Source: Cichorium intybus (Eukaryota > Streptophyta > Magnoliopsida > Asterales > Asteraceae). Taken from it: a stretch of 64,000 nucleotides of DNA. Below the pieces are notes generated by a model. It ran no database searches and was not told the DNA's origin. It worked only from the letters and a program-made list of their open reading frames with translations. Position 1 is the stretch's first letter. Each line of letters starts with the position of its first letter. The translations under genes and the position numbers were made by a program. Shown piece by piece: positions 10,255-22,500 of this stretch. The stretch spans positions 401,544 through 465,543 of the forward strand of contig JAKNSD010000072.1 of the NCBI GenBank assembly GCA_023525715.1. The letters run 5' to 3'.

Positions 10255-11970
10255 TCCCCCTGCAGTTTGATCGAGAGGAGAGTTCCGAACGTTCAAACTG
10301 GTCTTGAAATCATTGAAGAGCTGTGTCGGAAGGCCCTTGGTGAAGATATCTGCATATTGAGCGGATGAAGGGACGTGTAAGACTCGAACTAGTCCCCGGG
10401 CGACCTGATCACGCACAAAATGGATGTCGATCTTGATGTGCTTAGTGCGTTGGTGTTGGACCGGGTTTTGAGTCATGTAAACCGAACTGATGTTGTCACA
10501 ATAGACAATGGTGGCTTTGGTAGGGGGACACCGGAGCTCGCAAAGGAGGTTACGAACCCAACATGTCTCTGCAACTGCGTTGGCAACTCCACGATATTCA
10601 GCCTCGGCGCTCGATCCGGAGATTACGCTCTGACGCTTGGATGACCAAGAGATAAGGTTGTCGCCAAGAAATACACAGTATCCGGATGTCGATCGTCTAG
10701 AAACTGGACATCTGCCCCAATCAGCGTTAGAATATGCTATAAGATCGGATGTAGGGGATATGTGTAGCTGAAGACCCTGATCAAGGGTACCGCTGATATA
10801 GCGTAGGATGCGCTTTAGGGCATGAAAGTGGGGCTCACGAGGATCATGCATGAAAAGGCATATCTGCTGAACCGTGAAAGCAATGTCTGGCCGGGTGAAC
10901 GTGAGGTACTGGAGAGCACCGGCGAGACTGCGGTAGAGGGAGGGGTCTGCCACTGGTGGACCAGAGGCATCCAACTTATGAGTGGTTTCGGCCGGAGTGC
11001 GAGTAGGGTTACAATTAAGCATGTGTGCACGCTCAAGTATCTCGGAGGCGTATTTCCGCTGAGAGAGAAATAGGCCTTTTGAGGTGCAGGTAGCCGAGAT
11101 ACCGAGAAAGTAATTAAGAGCTCCAAGGTCGGTCATGGCAAACTCTCGACTGAGCTGGGTAATAATCGAGCGAAGAAGGGCGGTGGATGACGCGGTCAGC
11201 ACAATATCATCAATATATAAGAGAAGGTATGCAGTGTCAATGCCATGATGATAATTGAATAGAGAGGGATCGGTCCTGCTGTGTTGAAAACCCATGTGTA
11301 ATACTTGTTGGGCGAACAGCTGATACCAAGCCCGTGGGGCTTGTTTGAGGCCGTATAAGGAGCGTTGAAGGTGGCACACATGGTCTGGGTAATGCGGGTC
11401 TTTAAAACCGGGTGGCTGGTGCATGTATACAATCTCCAGAAGATGACCGTGAAGAAAGGCATTCTTCACATCGAGCTGGTGAATGGGCCAATGTCTGGAA
11501 ATGGCAAGACTGAGTACAGTGCGGATGGTAGCCGGTTTGACCACCGGGCTAAAAGTCCCATCGCAATCTACCCCCTGTTGCTGACTGCGCCCGTTTGCTA
11601 CTAAACAGGCTTTGTAACGTGAGAGAGACCCATTAACGTTAAGTTTGTGTTTAAAAAGCCACATAGATCGAACCACATTAACCCCAGGTGGTCTCGACAC
11701 AAGAACCCAAGTACCATTCGTAATAAGAGCATTATATTCCTCATATATTGCCTTTTGCCAGTTTGGATCTTTCAAAGCCTGAAGATGTGACCTCAGGACA
11801 GAGGAGATGGTGGTGGAGTGGAGATTAAGGCGATGGATGGGTTTCACAATGCCACTTCTAGATCTAGTTTGCATAGGATGGGTGGGGGTGGGTGGTCGTG
11901 AGGAGGGGAGGAATATGTGGCTCAGCCTCGTGAGGAGGTGAGGGTGGAGGAGAAGGAGTCGGAGCATCAC
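10249..11970 (-). pseudogene. copia-B reverse transcriptase and RNase H (open 3' part of pol)
   Basis: A 573-codon open frame whose recognisable element sequence starts at about HPMQTRSRSGIVKP near 11875. RT motifs are intact: the TWVLVSRP entry block, QLDVKNAFLHG, SLYGLKQAPRAWY and the active site LLLYIDDIVLT. RNase H follows: YSNADW where the family has YSDADW (the first catalytic Asp is Asn), SSAEAEYRG (Glu present) and VYCDN (Asp present), then HFVRD and ADIFTKGLP near the end. In a working element this makes cDNA in cytoplasmic particles. Here it cannot be produced as part of one polyprotein because of the upstream breaks, and RNase H activity is doubtful. The final residues run five bases into the LTR. 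Confidence 0.92.
10255..10263 (-). other. copia-B polypurine tract
   Basis: On the minus strand GCAGGGGGA lies directly before the LTR start TGTTAGCATACC. Confidence 0.8.
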
Positions 11971-12697
11971 CCTTGTGATGAGGCGAAGAGGTAGGGGTGA
12001 AGTATGTCATGTAATAGAGGGGAAGCATCCGGGTCGGACAGGAAGTCATAGGATGGAGGCTCGGCCGGAGTGACGGAACCGTAGGGAAAGATAGACTCGT
12101 CAAAAATGACATGGCGAGAGATGATGATCTTGCGGGTGGAAAGATCAAAGCAATGGAAACCCCGATGGTATGTAGGGTATCCTAGAAAGATGCATGGGTG
12201 GAGTGTGGCTGAAGTTTATGGTTGGGATGGAGACGCAGGAAGCATAGGCATCCAAAAACACGGAGATGGTCATATGTCGAATGACGACGGAAAAGGCGAA
12301 AGTGTGGGGTGTCATTGGAAATGGACACAGATGGAAGAATATTTAGGAGATGAGATGCCAAGTAAAGAGCTTCGGGCCAAAAGGTGTGGGGTAGGTATGA
12401 TTGAAAGAGAAGAGTACGCATCATATTGTTGATGGTGCGAATCATACGCTCGGATTTCCCATTTTGTTGTGACGTGTGTGGGCACGAGAAACGAAAAGCA
12501 ATACCGTGGAGGGTGAAGTGGTCATGAAAGTTCTTATTATTATATTCCCGCCCGTTGTCACACTGAAACTGCTTAATATGACCCCCGAATTGATTTTTAA
12601 CAATATTAGAGAAATGAATGAATTTCTCAAAAGCTTCGGATTTTTGTTTGAGAGGGTAAACCCATAAATAATGTGTATAATGATCCAGAAAGAGAAT
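11864..12697 (-). pseudogene. copia-B integrase C-terminal half and linker, frame-disrupted
   Basis: The frame of 12182-12445 (MIRTINNMMRTLLF, then LRVFGCLCFLRLHP) is the same as that of the protease/integrase frame to its right, interrupted only by the TAA at 12698-12700. Both later catalytic acids are visible: Asp in QCDNGREY (about 12565) and Glu in QNGKSERM (about 12445). At about 12188 the frame shifts (the FLGYP motif continues in another frame), and the Pro/Ser/His-rich linker to RT shifts again at least twice before 11880. Confidence 0.88.
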
Positions 12698-13750
12698 TTA
12701 AAATTGCAAACTACCAAAACTAGAAACAGGAGATGTCCACAAGTCGGAATGAATTATTTCAAAAGGTTCGAAAACAATAGAATCAGCAAGATAAAAAGGA
12801 AGTCTAGTGTGTTTGCCAAGTTGACACGCTTGACAAATAACATTATTTTTAGGGAAATTGCAAGAAATAGAACTACTAGAAAATAATTGCTTCAAGACTT
12901 GATCACTCGGGTGACCGAGTCGCTGATGCCAAGTGGTGGGGGAGGTGGAAACGAAAGCATGACTTGCGGAGCTTGTGACCGGATAAAGCGGACCGGTACT
13001 GTCACAACGAATTAGAGGGCGACGTGTCTGATAATCAAGAACAGTGAAACCGTAAGGATCAAAATCAATAGAGCAATTATTAGAAGTAGTAAATTTACGA
13101 ACGGATATGAGATTTTTAATAATATTTGGGGTAATGAGAACATTTTGTAAATGTAACTGGCGATAAGGGTTCGGAATAGAAAAAGGGGTATGTCCCGAGG
13201 TCAATACAGGAATTGCAGAACCATTACCGACAAAAATAGAACGAGGCATATAATCATTATTACAAACGGTTTTGAGGATACCTGCTAGTGCATGGACGTG
13301 ATCGGTTGCACCGGTGTCCATGACCCAACAGCCATTGCCCGGGTCATTTAAAGTCATCGTGTTGAACATTTGTGGCAGCGAGGTGGGCTGATCCGCACTC
13401 CCAAGCCAAGCCCATGGGGGCTGATCCATGTTGGTGGACTGAATGTGGGCTTGAGGCTGGACCCGGGCTGAAGAGGGTCGGCTGCCAAAGATGCCCTCAC
13501 TGTTGGGCCGGCTCCACGGTTGGGCCGCAAGTGGTGAGCGAGGAGGCGTAGAATGAGCATAAGGCTGTTGTGGGTAAGGAAGCATCCAAGGAGGTGAGTA
13601 ATTAAGAGGTGGGCCACCCCCCCACGTGATGTTTGAAGGAATTGGTGGAGGGTAAAAACCCCAGCCATAAACTTGATTTCCAGAAGACCCACTTGCGTGG
13701 GAATTATTTTGAGATCGGCGGCGGTTGGTCGACTGATTACCCCCCGACCG
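12698..13750 (-). pseudogene. copia-B protease and integrase N-terminal half
   Basis: The open frame 12698-13585 has the protease active site MDTGATDH, the GAG-pre-integrase motif WHQRLGHPS with the downstream Cys pair CQAC, and the first integrase Asp in IIHSDLWTSP. It ends at a TAA (12698-12700) that falls within a conserved stretch: the residues after the stop, in the same frame, continue the integrase. So this is a single nonsense mutation rather than a frameshift. The upstream Pro/Gln/Ser-rich part links back to gag across a frame change near 13.75 kb. Confidence 0.9.
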
Positions 13751-14493
13751 GTTTTTCCACCCCCTCGATTTGCAGAAAAATTGCCGCCATCCCCACGTGT
13801 GTTGGAGCTAGCGCCGACGTGGAGAAGTGAAGATGCCGAAGAATGATTTTCATGAGATGGATTAGTGACCCGATTTGTGAAAAGGCACTGTTCTTCCATT
13901 GTTAAAATAGATCGCATCTCCTGAAAGGTCGGGAACGGTTTACTGTGCCGGATAATTTGAGCAATGCTAGAATATTTAGAAGAGAGTTCGTTAATGGCAT
14001 GCATGACGACATGCCTTTCTTTGACTTTCTCACCGAGACCTTCAAGGAGATCGGCAAGTTTCTTGACTTTGGTGCAGTAATCGTGAACAGAAAGATCACC
14101 CATTGTGATGGTACGAAGTTCGTTTTCAAGTTGCATAGTGGTGGAATCGGTGTGGTCACAGAAAATAGAGTTGAGGTTGAGCCAAACCTTGCGAGCGGTA
14201 GCCTTCGAAGAATAAGCGGAAGTGATGAGGCTTTGTGTGATAGAACCGAACAACCAAAGCTTAACCATGCCATCAAGTTTTTCCCATTCGGGATCCGTAG
14301 GAGGGGCTTTCGGTGGGTCGTATGAGGCGTCGATATGATCAAGAACGTCGTAGGCACGACAGTGGGCTGTAAATAGGTCGCTCCATGGATCGTAATTATG
14401 GGAGGAGAGATCGAGAATCAATGGAACGTAAGTCTTGATGTTGGTAATTGCATATGCTTTGTGGGTTGGGGAGGAAGAAGCGTCACCCGGCAT
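13740..14493 (-). pseudogene. copia-B gag
   Basis: I place the start at ATG 14493, beginning MPGDASSSPTHKAYAITN; the longer open frame upstream runs through the 5' LTR and is not credible. The Gag core follows (YDPWSDLFTAHC, then a UBN2-like region with KVWLNLNSIFCDHT and LENELRTITMGDLSVHDYC), then a Gly/Arg/Asn-rich nucleic-acid-binding tail (ANRGGGKTGRG) at about 13760. At that point the natural frame is lost. Gag would form the virus-like particle that packages element RNA. Confidence 0.88.
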
Positions 14494-14595
14494 GGTGTTA
14501 GGGCCGGCTGTGAATGAAGACAAAAGGAAGAAGAAGACGTGAGAAGGAAAGAGTAGAAGATAGCGAGAATCTTGGAGGTGAAATCTCTGATACAA

Positions 14596-14742
14596 TGAAG
14601 ATTGGTATATTTCCAATACTTGCCTCATACAATGATACACGAGAGTACATATACACAAGAGAATGGGCCTAGATAAATAAGGCTTGGGCTAAACAAATAT
14701 AAAGCTAACAACAAATATATACATAAGTGTGGTATGCTAACA
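14596..14742 (-). repeat. copia-B 5' LTR
   Basis: 147 bp, same ends as the left copy. A degenerate initiator-tRNA-Met primer site (TTGTATCAGAG on the minus strand) abuts it at 14585-14595; the family normally has TGGTATCAGAG. Confidence 0.96.
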
Positions 14743-14747
14743 GTTTG
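14743..14747. other. copia-B target-site duplication (right)
   Basis: GTTTG, identical to 10103-10107. Confidence 0.97.
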
Positions 14748-15433
14748 GTTTTTCTATAAAATTTGAAAATCACCATCTCTTCTAACCACTCAGTATATGA
14801 TTTGTTTCATAGTTAATTCAAAAACAAAAAACAGTTTCATCATTCAAATAAATGAATTTCCTGTTTAGATAGGAGTCGAGGACTGAGGAGAAGTGGGAGA
14901 GATTTTGAATTGTGCCCTACTTCGATCACTACAGCATGCCGTGTTTGGATTTCTGATTTTAATTTATCAATTGTGATTAGGAAACCTTATAGGTGTAATG
15001 TTTTTTCGGATTGGGGATTTTGAAAATATGTTCTTATTTTCAGGATAACCAACGATTTTCTATCAAACAAAGACCGAGGAATCAAAGATGGATCCTATCC
15101 AAAGAGAAACAGAAGGAAGCCCAGAGATTCTTTTATCTTGTAGATAATATGGACATTTTTACGACTTATTTTGTGGTAATAAATGACATGTGATGAAGAA
15201 TACAATCAGGTAATTAAATTGTTGATATGATCCATATCACCTATATGTTCATGCCAAAAGATCAAGAAATGTGTTTTTGTTTGTATTTTTGTCTTGAAAA
15301 CATGTATGGATACACCATTTTATGTGAATTTGTAAATTTTGGTTTGTATAATTAGATACTTAAATATTGATTACTCTTAAACATGTAGCATGTTATCCAA
15401 TTCCCACTCCTTATAAATATATACACACATAAT
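14748..15433. repeat. Tandemly duplicated unit, copy 1 (right part) and start of unit 2
   Basis: Continues the duplicated unit after copia-B and matches 18281-18965 closely. At about 15389 it enters the NLR 3' flank block (GCATGTTATCCAATTCCCAC) that also opens unit 1 (743) and unit 3 (18922). A short frame after a splice-acceptor-like TTTTCAG (about 15043) occurs in both copies, reading into DNQRF; I cannot identify it and give it no function. Confidence 0.88.
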
Positions 15434-15465
15434 AATGGAGTTCAACTCGTCCAAATGCTCCTTCA
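15434..15465. repeat. 32-bp exact scrap of copia-A gag
   Basis: Bases 15434-15465 are identical to 4913-4944, inside the copia-A gag remnant, in the same orientation and at the colinear place between the NLR flank and the 6928-type sequence. It marks where copia-A was deleted from the second unit. Confidence 0.92.
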
Positions 15466-18400
15466 TGTTCCAACCTATTCCTTCTTTTTGCATGAATCTT
15501 TTGAAATACACACTTCAATCTTTAATCATTATGTTTTACGAAAGCATTTGAAAATTGAAACATTTTATAACATTTGGTCAAGAACATTCTGTCATCAAAA
15601 ACATTTGAATATGTCACATTCTATAAAGAGCATTCTCATTTCAAGAGAAATTGCATTTTGAATCGACACAATTTCAAGCACATTCTGAATCTATCAACAC
15701 AATCTGATTGCAATTATAATTCTTCCAAAGAAATTCTGTTACTAAAATCAATACAGGGGCCGACATTTGGGAATCTGTGAAGCACATTATGAATAAACAA
15801 CTGCTTCTTATCTTAAATCAACTACGACTTGTGGAATCAGGAATATGTAGCTGAAATCAGAATCCCCAAATCGAAAACCGCTAACAGGTAACAACTTCAC
15901 TTGGAATCGGGATTCTGCAGCTACTGGAAATCTGGAATCGCTTGTTGTGGAGGCTGGAATCGCTTTGAGAAATTACCAATGAATCGAAGTGCAATTAAGT
16001 CTAATACAGCGGTCCAACCGGTTTTTCAATGGGTTTACCAAACTGGTTCGACCCGATCTAGACACAAGACACAATAGATTCACTTATATGGATCAAACTT
16101 AAGTTTTTATATAGTATTGTCCCTCCCCTTCTCTCATTTCAAACTAGGAGGTTTTATTATATAATATACTAGAAAGGTTTTCAGATCATGCTAAAACAGT
16201 GCCTTGGCGATGGTAAATAAAAGGACTTCCTAATGTAGAAATAGACAACCACGCGTGTTGCTTCCTTGTGAAGTAGACATGCAATATGGTGAATAGAATT
16301 CATTAATTAAAATTAAAATCAAAAGTAGATCTTTAAATAAATAAGGTCCCGTCTGTTTTCTCTACACACCTTGAAATACTAAAAAAATATCAAAATTAAT
16401 TGTAGGATCAGAATTTTGAACTAAATATGTATAAAGATTGAATATTATTCAAATATTCATTTAGGTCTCGACAATTTTTATTTTTGTGCAATTTAGGTAT
16501 TAAAGTTGTAGATAACCTATCAAAAAAGGTTATATGTTTTTTCTACGTTTCACCGGTAACCTATACCACGTCATCCACTTCATCTTCCACTTGAATTTAA
16601 TAACCATTATTTAATTTTTTTATTGAAAAAACAAATATTGAATTAAGTTGTCTCGCGCTTTCTTAGAAAGCCATACCCAAAAGCAAAACCATCCAAAATG
16701 ATTTTGAAGGTATGATCTTGAAAACCAATTCCATGAGCATGAGCACAATCTCTATTTCTCTCTTCTTAATTTCACGATGACACACACATACACACACCTC
16801 GTAGGTGCGTGTGCCCTACCCAGATATGATTGCAACCATCTATTTATCCATTTGACCGGTGTTCTTCTTTTATTAAACCCTATAACTAATTAAAACATTG
16901 GTACTTAAATTAGTAAAAGATGTAGCACTTGAAAAGTCAATATTGCACTATATTAAGAAGTTATACCATTTACAAGATTGAATTTCAAAGTTATGGTAAA
17001 TAACAAATTCCAAGTTGGCTATATTCAACTCTCAAATCTCTTTACATCCAAACAAACAAAAATTATTCTGAATAGACACACATATCATATACCCAAACAT
17101 ATGGATGCCTTTTTTGTGGCCAAATTCAAAACCCTCTACTTTGTGCCTCACTGCCATTACCTTAGACGCAATAGTTGCAACATTCACACTTTTCATGTTA
17201 CTCAAATGAGGTTGTTATAAAATGCGCAACTGTTGAAGTTGTTAAACGTGTATAAGGAAAAATAAATAAAGGTTTGATAGATATTTTGTAGTGCAATTGG
17301 GGATATAATGTTGAAACCCGTGAGAAGCAAAATGGAGAAACAACTGAGAGGCGTCAGTCGATTTGAGGGCCGAAAACGGTGACAATTGGGCAGAAAAACG
17401 GCTGAGGCCTTAGGGGCGTCTATTGATCCGAGAAGATGGCCATTGGGAAGGGGATGTTTGGGATTGCTTATTGAATTAAAAAAATTTCTATTATAATGCT
17501 GGCAAAAATAGTTAATATGGACCAATATTGATGGCAAATATAGTTCTTAAAAGTGTTAGGACTAGTTTTTGTGGCGACAATAATCAATAACTCAATTAAT
17601 TCTGTTTTAAAAATTGTTTTATTTAGTTTATATACATTAAATAACAAAAAAAATAGTCAGATTAGATGAGAAAGTTAAATGAAACAAATTATGATAATTC
17701 AAATTTAAAAACTAGTAAAAGTTTTAATTAATCAAGTGGTGGATGGTTTTCAAATTCTTTTTTAAAATAATACAAAAATTATTTTAAAAAATATTTTTAG
17801 CTTTATCAAACTATTTTTTATATAAAAATCATTAAGTCAATAAAATTTCATTACTATTAACTTTTTAAAAAGTCATTAATCATATCCAAACATCCAACCC
17901 CGATTAATGAAAATGGGTTGAAGACATGGCCGGCCCAAGCCCAAGGAAACCTGGGCAATGATCGATTTGTATGAAGCAATTATGAGAAGTATGTATTTGG
18001 GCCAAAACCTCTTGCTCCACAAACAGTTCAGTCCATGAATCCAACTGAAAAGGGAAGCGTCGACGAAGGTTCACATGGTTAAACACGGTAAATCAAAAAA
18101 GTAGGAGGGATTGGGGATTTTGAAATCAGTGCTAAATTGAAGACCAGGAGACGAAAATTACATCCATTACACCAATCACTTCGCCTTTCTTCACGATCAC
18201 ACAGTCTTTACGTATCAGTTGGAGCAAAGTAGCAACGTTACAATGATAACGTGTCTTCCTTACTTACCTGCTGTTGTTTGGTTTCTCTATAAAATTTGAA
18301 AATCGCCATCTCTTCTATCCTCTCCGTATATGATTTGTTTCATAGTTAATTTGAAAACAGAAAACAGTTTCATCATTCAAATAAATGGAATTTCCTGTTT

Positions 18401-18921
18401 AGATAGGAGTCGAGGACTGAGGAGAAGTGGGAAAGATTTTGAATTGTGCCCTACTTCGATCACTACAGCATGCCGTGTTTGGATTTCTGATTTTAATTTA
18501 TCAATTGTGATTAGGAAACCTTATAGGTGTAATGTTTTTTCGGATTGGGGATTTTGAAAATATGTTCTTATTTTCAGGATAACCAACGATTTGCTATCAA
18601 ACAAAGACCGAGGAATCAAAGATGGATCCTATCCAAAGAGAGAAACAGAAGGAAGCCCAGAGATTCTTTTATCTTGTAGATAATATGGACATTTTTACGA
18701 CTTCTTTTGTGGTAATAAATGACATGTGATGAAGAATACAATCAGGTAATTAAATTGTTGATATAATCCATATCACCTATATGTTCATGCCAAAAGATCA
18801 AGACATGTGTTTTTGTTTGTATTTTTGTCTTGAAAACATGTATGGATACACCATTTTATGTGAATTTGTAAATTTTTGTTTGTATAATTAGATACTTAAA
18901 TATTGATTACTCTTAAACATG
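15466..18921. repeat. Tandemly duplicated unit, copy 2
   Basis: Colinear with 6929-10107 plus 14748-15388, without copia-B. It preserves the empty insertion site GTTTG at 18276-18280. No gene is supported in it. The short frames 16978-17220 and 17202-17537 have counterparts in unit 1 (8808-9050, 9032-9367), but their differences include frame-breaking indels, which argues against coding function. Confidence 0.92.
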
Positions 18922-19587
18922 TAGCATGTTATCCAATTCCCACTCCTTATAAATATATACACAAACAAGAATGTATTATTACTCTTAATTACTTCAATAT
19001 TTTTATATTCTTAGATCAAACTGGCTCTTCCAACAATCTGCAAAAACATGGATTTATCTGTTAGAAGGTACAAGACACAACAAAACTGTTAATGTATTTT
19101 CGAGAGGTCATCATTAAATTTTGAAGGGTGTTAAGTTTATGATCAGGTAAAGCTTCCAATATCTCATTGAAATACTGAAAATAGTGTCACTGTGTGTGAT
19201 TATGTCTAAAACTTACTCCTTGTAGGTTGAAAGTATCTATCCATCTTACAAGACAATGAAGTATGGTTTGATAGAACTACAACCTAAAACAAACGAGGCC
19301 ACGTGTGCAAAAATAGTACCAATATGATGAAATATGATGAACGAGAGCCATCATGCAACGAATTATGAAATTTGTTAGCTTTAAGTGATAAAGTGAAAGA
19401 AGAGTTTTGCGATATTTAGTATAAAGTGTAAATATCAAATTTATAGAATGTTTTGGACTTTTACATATCCTTTGTACTTGTCTCTTATAATTGAACAATA
19501 CAAATGTCTCGGTACAATTAGATTGTAGGAGAGGAGAAAGTGAGAAGAGAGTTTATTATTGAGAAAGAGTTGGAATTAGTGATACCA
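18922..19587 (-). repeat. 3' flank of NLR1 (third unit start)
   Basis: Matches region A (743-1182) and the NLR2 flank (51850-53248). It contains the presumed 3' untranslated region of NLR1 nearest 19587; I see no single convincing polyadenylation signal. Compared with NLR2 it lacks a roughly 780-bp insertion. Confidence 0.8.
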
Positions 19588-22500
19588 TCATATTACATTC
19601 CGGTTGATGGAAACAGTTGCTTCCTGTGGTGCTGCCCGTCTAATCGTTTCTTCATTTAGCCCCTTGCAATCACGGAAATGTAAATGTTGGATAGATGACA
19701 TGTTGGTTAACCACATAGGCAATTCTTGTATTCCGAATCCATTTATGATTAACTGACTGAGTGAAGTGAGGTGTTGTATTTCTTCTGGTATCGACTCCCA
19801 GTGATCCCAACCAGACAATTCCAATGAGTGAAGCTGGTTCTTTATCTTCTCGATGCCTTGGAGACTCGGGAAGGAATCGAGCTCCTTCAAGAATGGACCA
19901 AGGTCCAACTCGTTTAAGAAGGCAAAACAGTCAAATAGTTCATGAGGCAAGGAAGACAGCATGTAGCAGTAAGTAATTTGCAAAGTCTTCAAAGAATGAC
20001 ACTGGTTGGGCAAATTGGTTATTCCTAAAAGACTCGGACAATGGCAGATTACTAAAGATTCGAGAGATGTGAGGCCTTGTATGCTCTTAATGGACAACAG
20101 GCCTGTGCACCTCCATATCCACAAGGAAACAAGAGGATGGGGATGACATTCATCTATGACAATAATCTTTGGGCATCCTTTAATGTACAAAATCTCGAGG
20201 ACAGGCGATATCATTTTTGAGCTGTTGGATGCTCCATCTATCCACTTTTCCAGTCTTTCCATATTAACTAGCCCGAGCCGTCTCAGCGATGGAGAGAAAG
20301 GTTTCGTTGATCCAGTAACATCATCGCCAACACCTGAGGAACTCCTTAAGCATGTCAAGTTGTCCATACCAACCAACCTAAGATCCCGAAGATGTGGTAG
20401 GTTCTCAAGCGTTGGAAGAGAGAGGCAGCTTCTACATCTAAATAATCTGATTGACACGAGCTTCTCAAAGGGTGTCCTTTTCCCATCAATATTAATTGCC
20501 ATCTTCATTACCCATTCCGGAAAACTGTCACCAGCAAAGTTGGAAATGATCAAGCTTTTCAGATCTGCAGGGGGTTGCAAGCCTTCCAATACATCCTTGT
20601 CGTTTCTGTTGGCACCTTCATTGTCCTCACTCCAATCAAATTGAATCTTGTACAAATTCTTCTTTCGAGATAAATCTGCCTTGACAGCATCCTCTTTGCT
20701 ACTAACATTTTCTAGCTGACAAATATGGAGCTTTCCACTAAGGTGATTTAGATGGCTTAGTTGTTCAATTCCATGTCCCATCTTTCTAAGCACGTTGAAG
20801 GAAGGTTTCAATGTTCTAAGAGAAGTCAATTGTCCCATGATATTGGCGGGAATGCTTACCTTAGACTTGCAATATCGCAGGTTCATCAAACTTCTCATGG
20901 ATTTTGGAAACATCTCGAGATAGTTGCAACCTTTCAACTTCAGAGTTTGCAAGTGGTATAATTTACCAATAGATTCTGGAAGAGCACGAATCTCATTATC
21001 TGACAAATCAAGATACCTGAGATGCACCAACTCTCCAATTGAATCATCTAACTTCTTTATACTACATCTTTTGAGTTTTAGGATTCGCATGCACTTGAAT
21101 CGTTGAAGTGAAAGTTTATGCCCATATAATCCATCTATAATCAATGTATGCAGCGTTCTAGCCACCGCATCCCTTTCCATGAACATAGAATCATTCGCTT
21201 TGAATACACCCTCCTTGTTCCCTTCTTGGAAAAATGCGAGATGTTTAACCCGAGGAATATAGTCAATGTCATCATTCATTGCACCCACCACACATAAGCT
21301 GTCATGTTTCGAAAGTGACACCGAAAGATCATGCACCAGATCATGCATGCCACAATGAGTGATGTGACCATACTCATTCCTTTCGACATCTTGGAACAAC
21401 GAATTGCTAACCAAAATTTGAAAAATATGGTCTCCAACATCCTCCATCTCCTTTTTATTTTCCTCGTCTGCTTGAACCAACCCTAAGGCCATCCAAAGTC
21501 GGATCAGTTCTTTCCTTTTCATGCGCTTATCTTTTTCAAAGATGGAACAATAAGCAAAGCATTGTTTGACAATGGAATTGGGGAGATTATCAAAGCTCAG
21601 CTCCAAGCTCTTTTGAATTCTATCTGTTTTTTTTTCAAGATCCCACACCTTGCTGTTTTTTATTGACAACCACTTCTCTTTGTCATTGTAATTTGCCAAC
21701 ATACCACTTGTTACATTTAATAGCAATGGTAAACCACCACACTTTTTTACAATCTCACGGCCTATCTCCTCCATTTCTGCAGATGGTGATGTTCCTGCCA
21801 CAAATGCTCTTTCTCTAAAGATGTCCCAACAATGATCATCGGAAAGACCCTTTAAACCACACAAATCTGTTTGCATATCACGAGTTCCGATATCAAGTTT
21901 TCGTGTGGTGACAAGAATGCCACTTCCATTTTGTGAATTTACATTTAGCATGCAACTCTTAAACTCTTCCCAATATGATCCCTCTTCAACCCAAACATCA
22001 TCCAAGACTAGCAAATATCTTTTTGTTGCCAACTTCGTTTCAAGACTTTTTATTAAATTGACCCTTAAGTCCGATGTAGGTTTCTTTCCGGCAAGAGATT
22101 CATATATCTTTGCAATAAGTGTGTTGATGTCAACCTTTACCGACACACATAACCATGCTTTAACATCAAAATGTTGCTCGATCTTTTCATCATTGTAGAC
22201 CGACTTAGCCAAAGCGGTCTTCCCAATCCCGCCCATTCCCACAATAGGAACAATCTTAACTTTTTCTTCCTTACTTGATTGGGTTAGAAGCTCTATGATA
22301 CGTGCTTCATCTTTCTCCCTCCCAACAATTTTGAATTTTTCTGGATGTGGAACAGTCTCCCTCCAATCGACACAATCTGGAACAGGGCCTTCAGGGTGTT
22401 CATTTTGTAGTCCTAAACTGTTTGCTTCTATATTGATCTTAAGCAACGCTTCATTGATGTTTTTGATTTTATGACCAATTTTCCAGCGAAATGAAAGCTT

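Larger units (their letters stand above)
10108..14742 (-). mobile_element. copia-B: young but coding-defective Ty1/copia retrotransposon
   Basis: A complete 4635-bp element on the minus strand with 147-bp LTRs that differ at one base, a perfect 5-bp target duplication (GTTTG) and a known empty site at 18276-18280. Domain order is gag, protease, integrase, RT, RNase H, as in copia. The element looks recently inserted, yet its single reading frame is broken: a frame change at about 13.75 kb, a TAA in integrase at 12698-12700, further frame changes between about 12.19 and 11.88 kb, and an Asp to Asn change in RNase H. Sequence style (MDTGATDH, DLWTSP, RRSTSGYCVFLGDNLISWSS) suggests the Ivana/Retrofit-like group. 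Confidence 0.96.

Noticed and set aside
10420..12886. Plus-strand frames inside copia-B
   Set aside because: Antisense shadows of gag-pol.
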